Of a stretch of DNA of 6,781 nt, positions 6,426-6,781 are shown one piece after another. Position 1 is the stretch's first letter. Every line of letters starts with the position of its first letter. The notes beneath the pieces were generated by a model. That model saw nothing but the letters and a program-made list of their open reading frames with translations, searched no databases and had not been told where the DNA came from. Position numbers and translations under genes: made by a program. Source of the DNA: an uncultured bacterium (GTDB taxonomy: Bacteria > Actinomycetota > Coriobacteriia > Coriobacteriales > Coriobacteriaceae); NCBI GenBank assembly GCA_905215835.1, contig CAJMRR010000113.1, forward strand, positions 1 to 6,781, given 5' to 3'.

Positions 6426-6781
6426 ATGGCGCAGGGGACGTTTGTGCAGGCGCTTCGCAAAGAGGCGGCGTTGAGCGGCACCTTTATGAAGGGGCGCTCG
6501 CTCATGCTCAACGGCGCCGTGCTGTCGATCGAGGACAGCGGCTCGCGCTTCTCCAAAAACGTGACGGTTGAGGGCTCGGTGCGCGGTTCGCGCGGCGACC
6601 TGTACAAGACGCACGTGGCGCTCGACATGGACGAACACGAGGTGATCGACTACGACTGCGACTGCCCCGCTGCCTATCGCTACCCCGGTATGTGCAAGCA
6701 CGCCATCGCCACGGCGCTGGCGTATTTGGATGCCAGCGGCGCCGAGCCCGTCGAAGGTTTGCGCACGCCGGTCCGCACGTT
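6426..6781 (+). CDS. SWIM zinc-finger protein, probable N-terminus of an SNF2-family helicase (cut by window end)
   Basis: 118 complete codons are visible, and the frame runs off the window. The ATG at 6426 follows GGAGG (6416-6420) by 5 bases. A GTG one codon earlier (6423) is less likely. The clear motif is a SWIM zinc finger: Cys78-x-Cys80, nine residues, then Cys90-x-His92 in the context CDCPAAYRYPGMCKHAIA. SWIM fingers bind DNA or protein. In bacteria one at about this position, after a small beta-rich lead segment (here about 23-76), commonly precedes an SNF2/Swi2-type ATPase domain (HepA-like). That ATPase is not visible here, so the helicase assignment is inference. The gene starts 28 bases after the dnaE stop, and no terminator is apparent between them, so co-transcription with dnaE is likely. 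A stand-alone SWIM protein is the alternative. Confidence 0.75.
   Translation, partial: MAQGTFVQALRKEAALSGTFMKGRSLMLNGAVLSIEDSGSRFSKNVTVEGSVRGSRGDLYKTHVALDMDEHEVIDYDCDCPAAYRYPGMCKHAIATALAYLDASGAEPVEGLRTPVRT

Noticed and set aside
5765..6628. A 287-codon minus-strand open frame across the dnaE 3' end and the SWIM gene start
   Set aside because: It overlaps two supported + genes, has no recognisable domain and shows the same antisense composition.
6399..6701. A 100-codon minus-strand open frame opposite the SWIM gene
   Set aside because: The + strand shows a strong ribosome site and a complete SWIM motif there, and the antisense product has no motif.
1..6781. CRISPR array, tRNA, rRNA, transposase, defence or toxin-antitoxin system
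   Set aside because: No regularly spaced direct repeats, tRNA-like arms, rRNA-like sequence or matching protein motifs were seen on either strand.

Overview
The window is about 6.8 kb of high-GC bacterial chromosome. All genes read on the + strand. The style fits an anaerobic gut actinobacterium of the class Coriobacteriia, with Collinsella the best guess: GC-rich coding, a long actinobacterial-type DnaE as the replicative polymerase, and strong Shine-Dalgarno sites. The genus is an inference from protein style. No marker gene in the window settles it.

Layout. (1) Bases 1-404 are the 3' end of a gene whose product ends in a RecB/AddA-type PD-(D/E)XK nuclease domain, the DNA-degrading part of a recombination helicase-nuclease. 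(2) Bases 405-540 are an intergenic region with a near-perfect hairpin of 23-bp arms (417-479), then a -10-like promoter box. (3) Bases 541-1050 encode a 169-aa protein resembling the uncharacterised DUF3284 family. (4) Bases 1051-1153 are a structured leader with a palindrome and a 7-nt segment that could mask the next ribosome binding site. (5) Bases 1154-2353 encode a 12-helix MFS transporter. Its base composition is clearly lower in GC than its neighbours, so it looks acquired. (6) Bases 2354-2593 are intergenic: AT-leaning first, with a 10-bp inverted repeat and a short open frame that may be a gene remnant, then host-like sequence with the dnaE promoter. (7) Bases 2594-6397 are dnaE, the DNA polymerase III alpha subunit (1267 aa), with an apparently intact PHP proofreading site and two unusual segments. 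(8) From 6426 to the window end is the start of a SWIM zinc-finger protein, probably the N-terminus of an SNF2-type helicase.

How the genes relate. The ends of the window carry chromosome maintenance functions: a recombination nuclease, the replicative polymerase, and a probable nucleic-acid-dependent ATPase. dnaE and the SWIM gene are 28 bp apart with no terminator between them and are probably co-transcribed. The DUF3284-like gene and the MFS transporter are unrelated accessory genes between them. The MFS segment (about 1051-2460) looks like an insertion in an otherwise housekeeping neighbourhood. I see no tRNA, rRNA, CRISPR array or transposase. I do not see a clear new multi-gene system. 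The best leads are the hairpin, the MFS leader structure and the DnaE variations.
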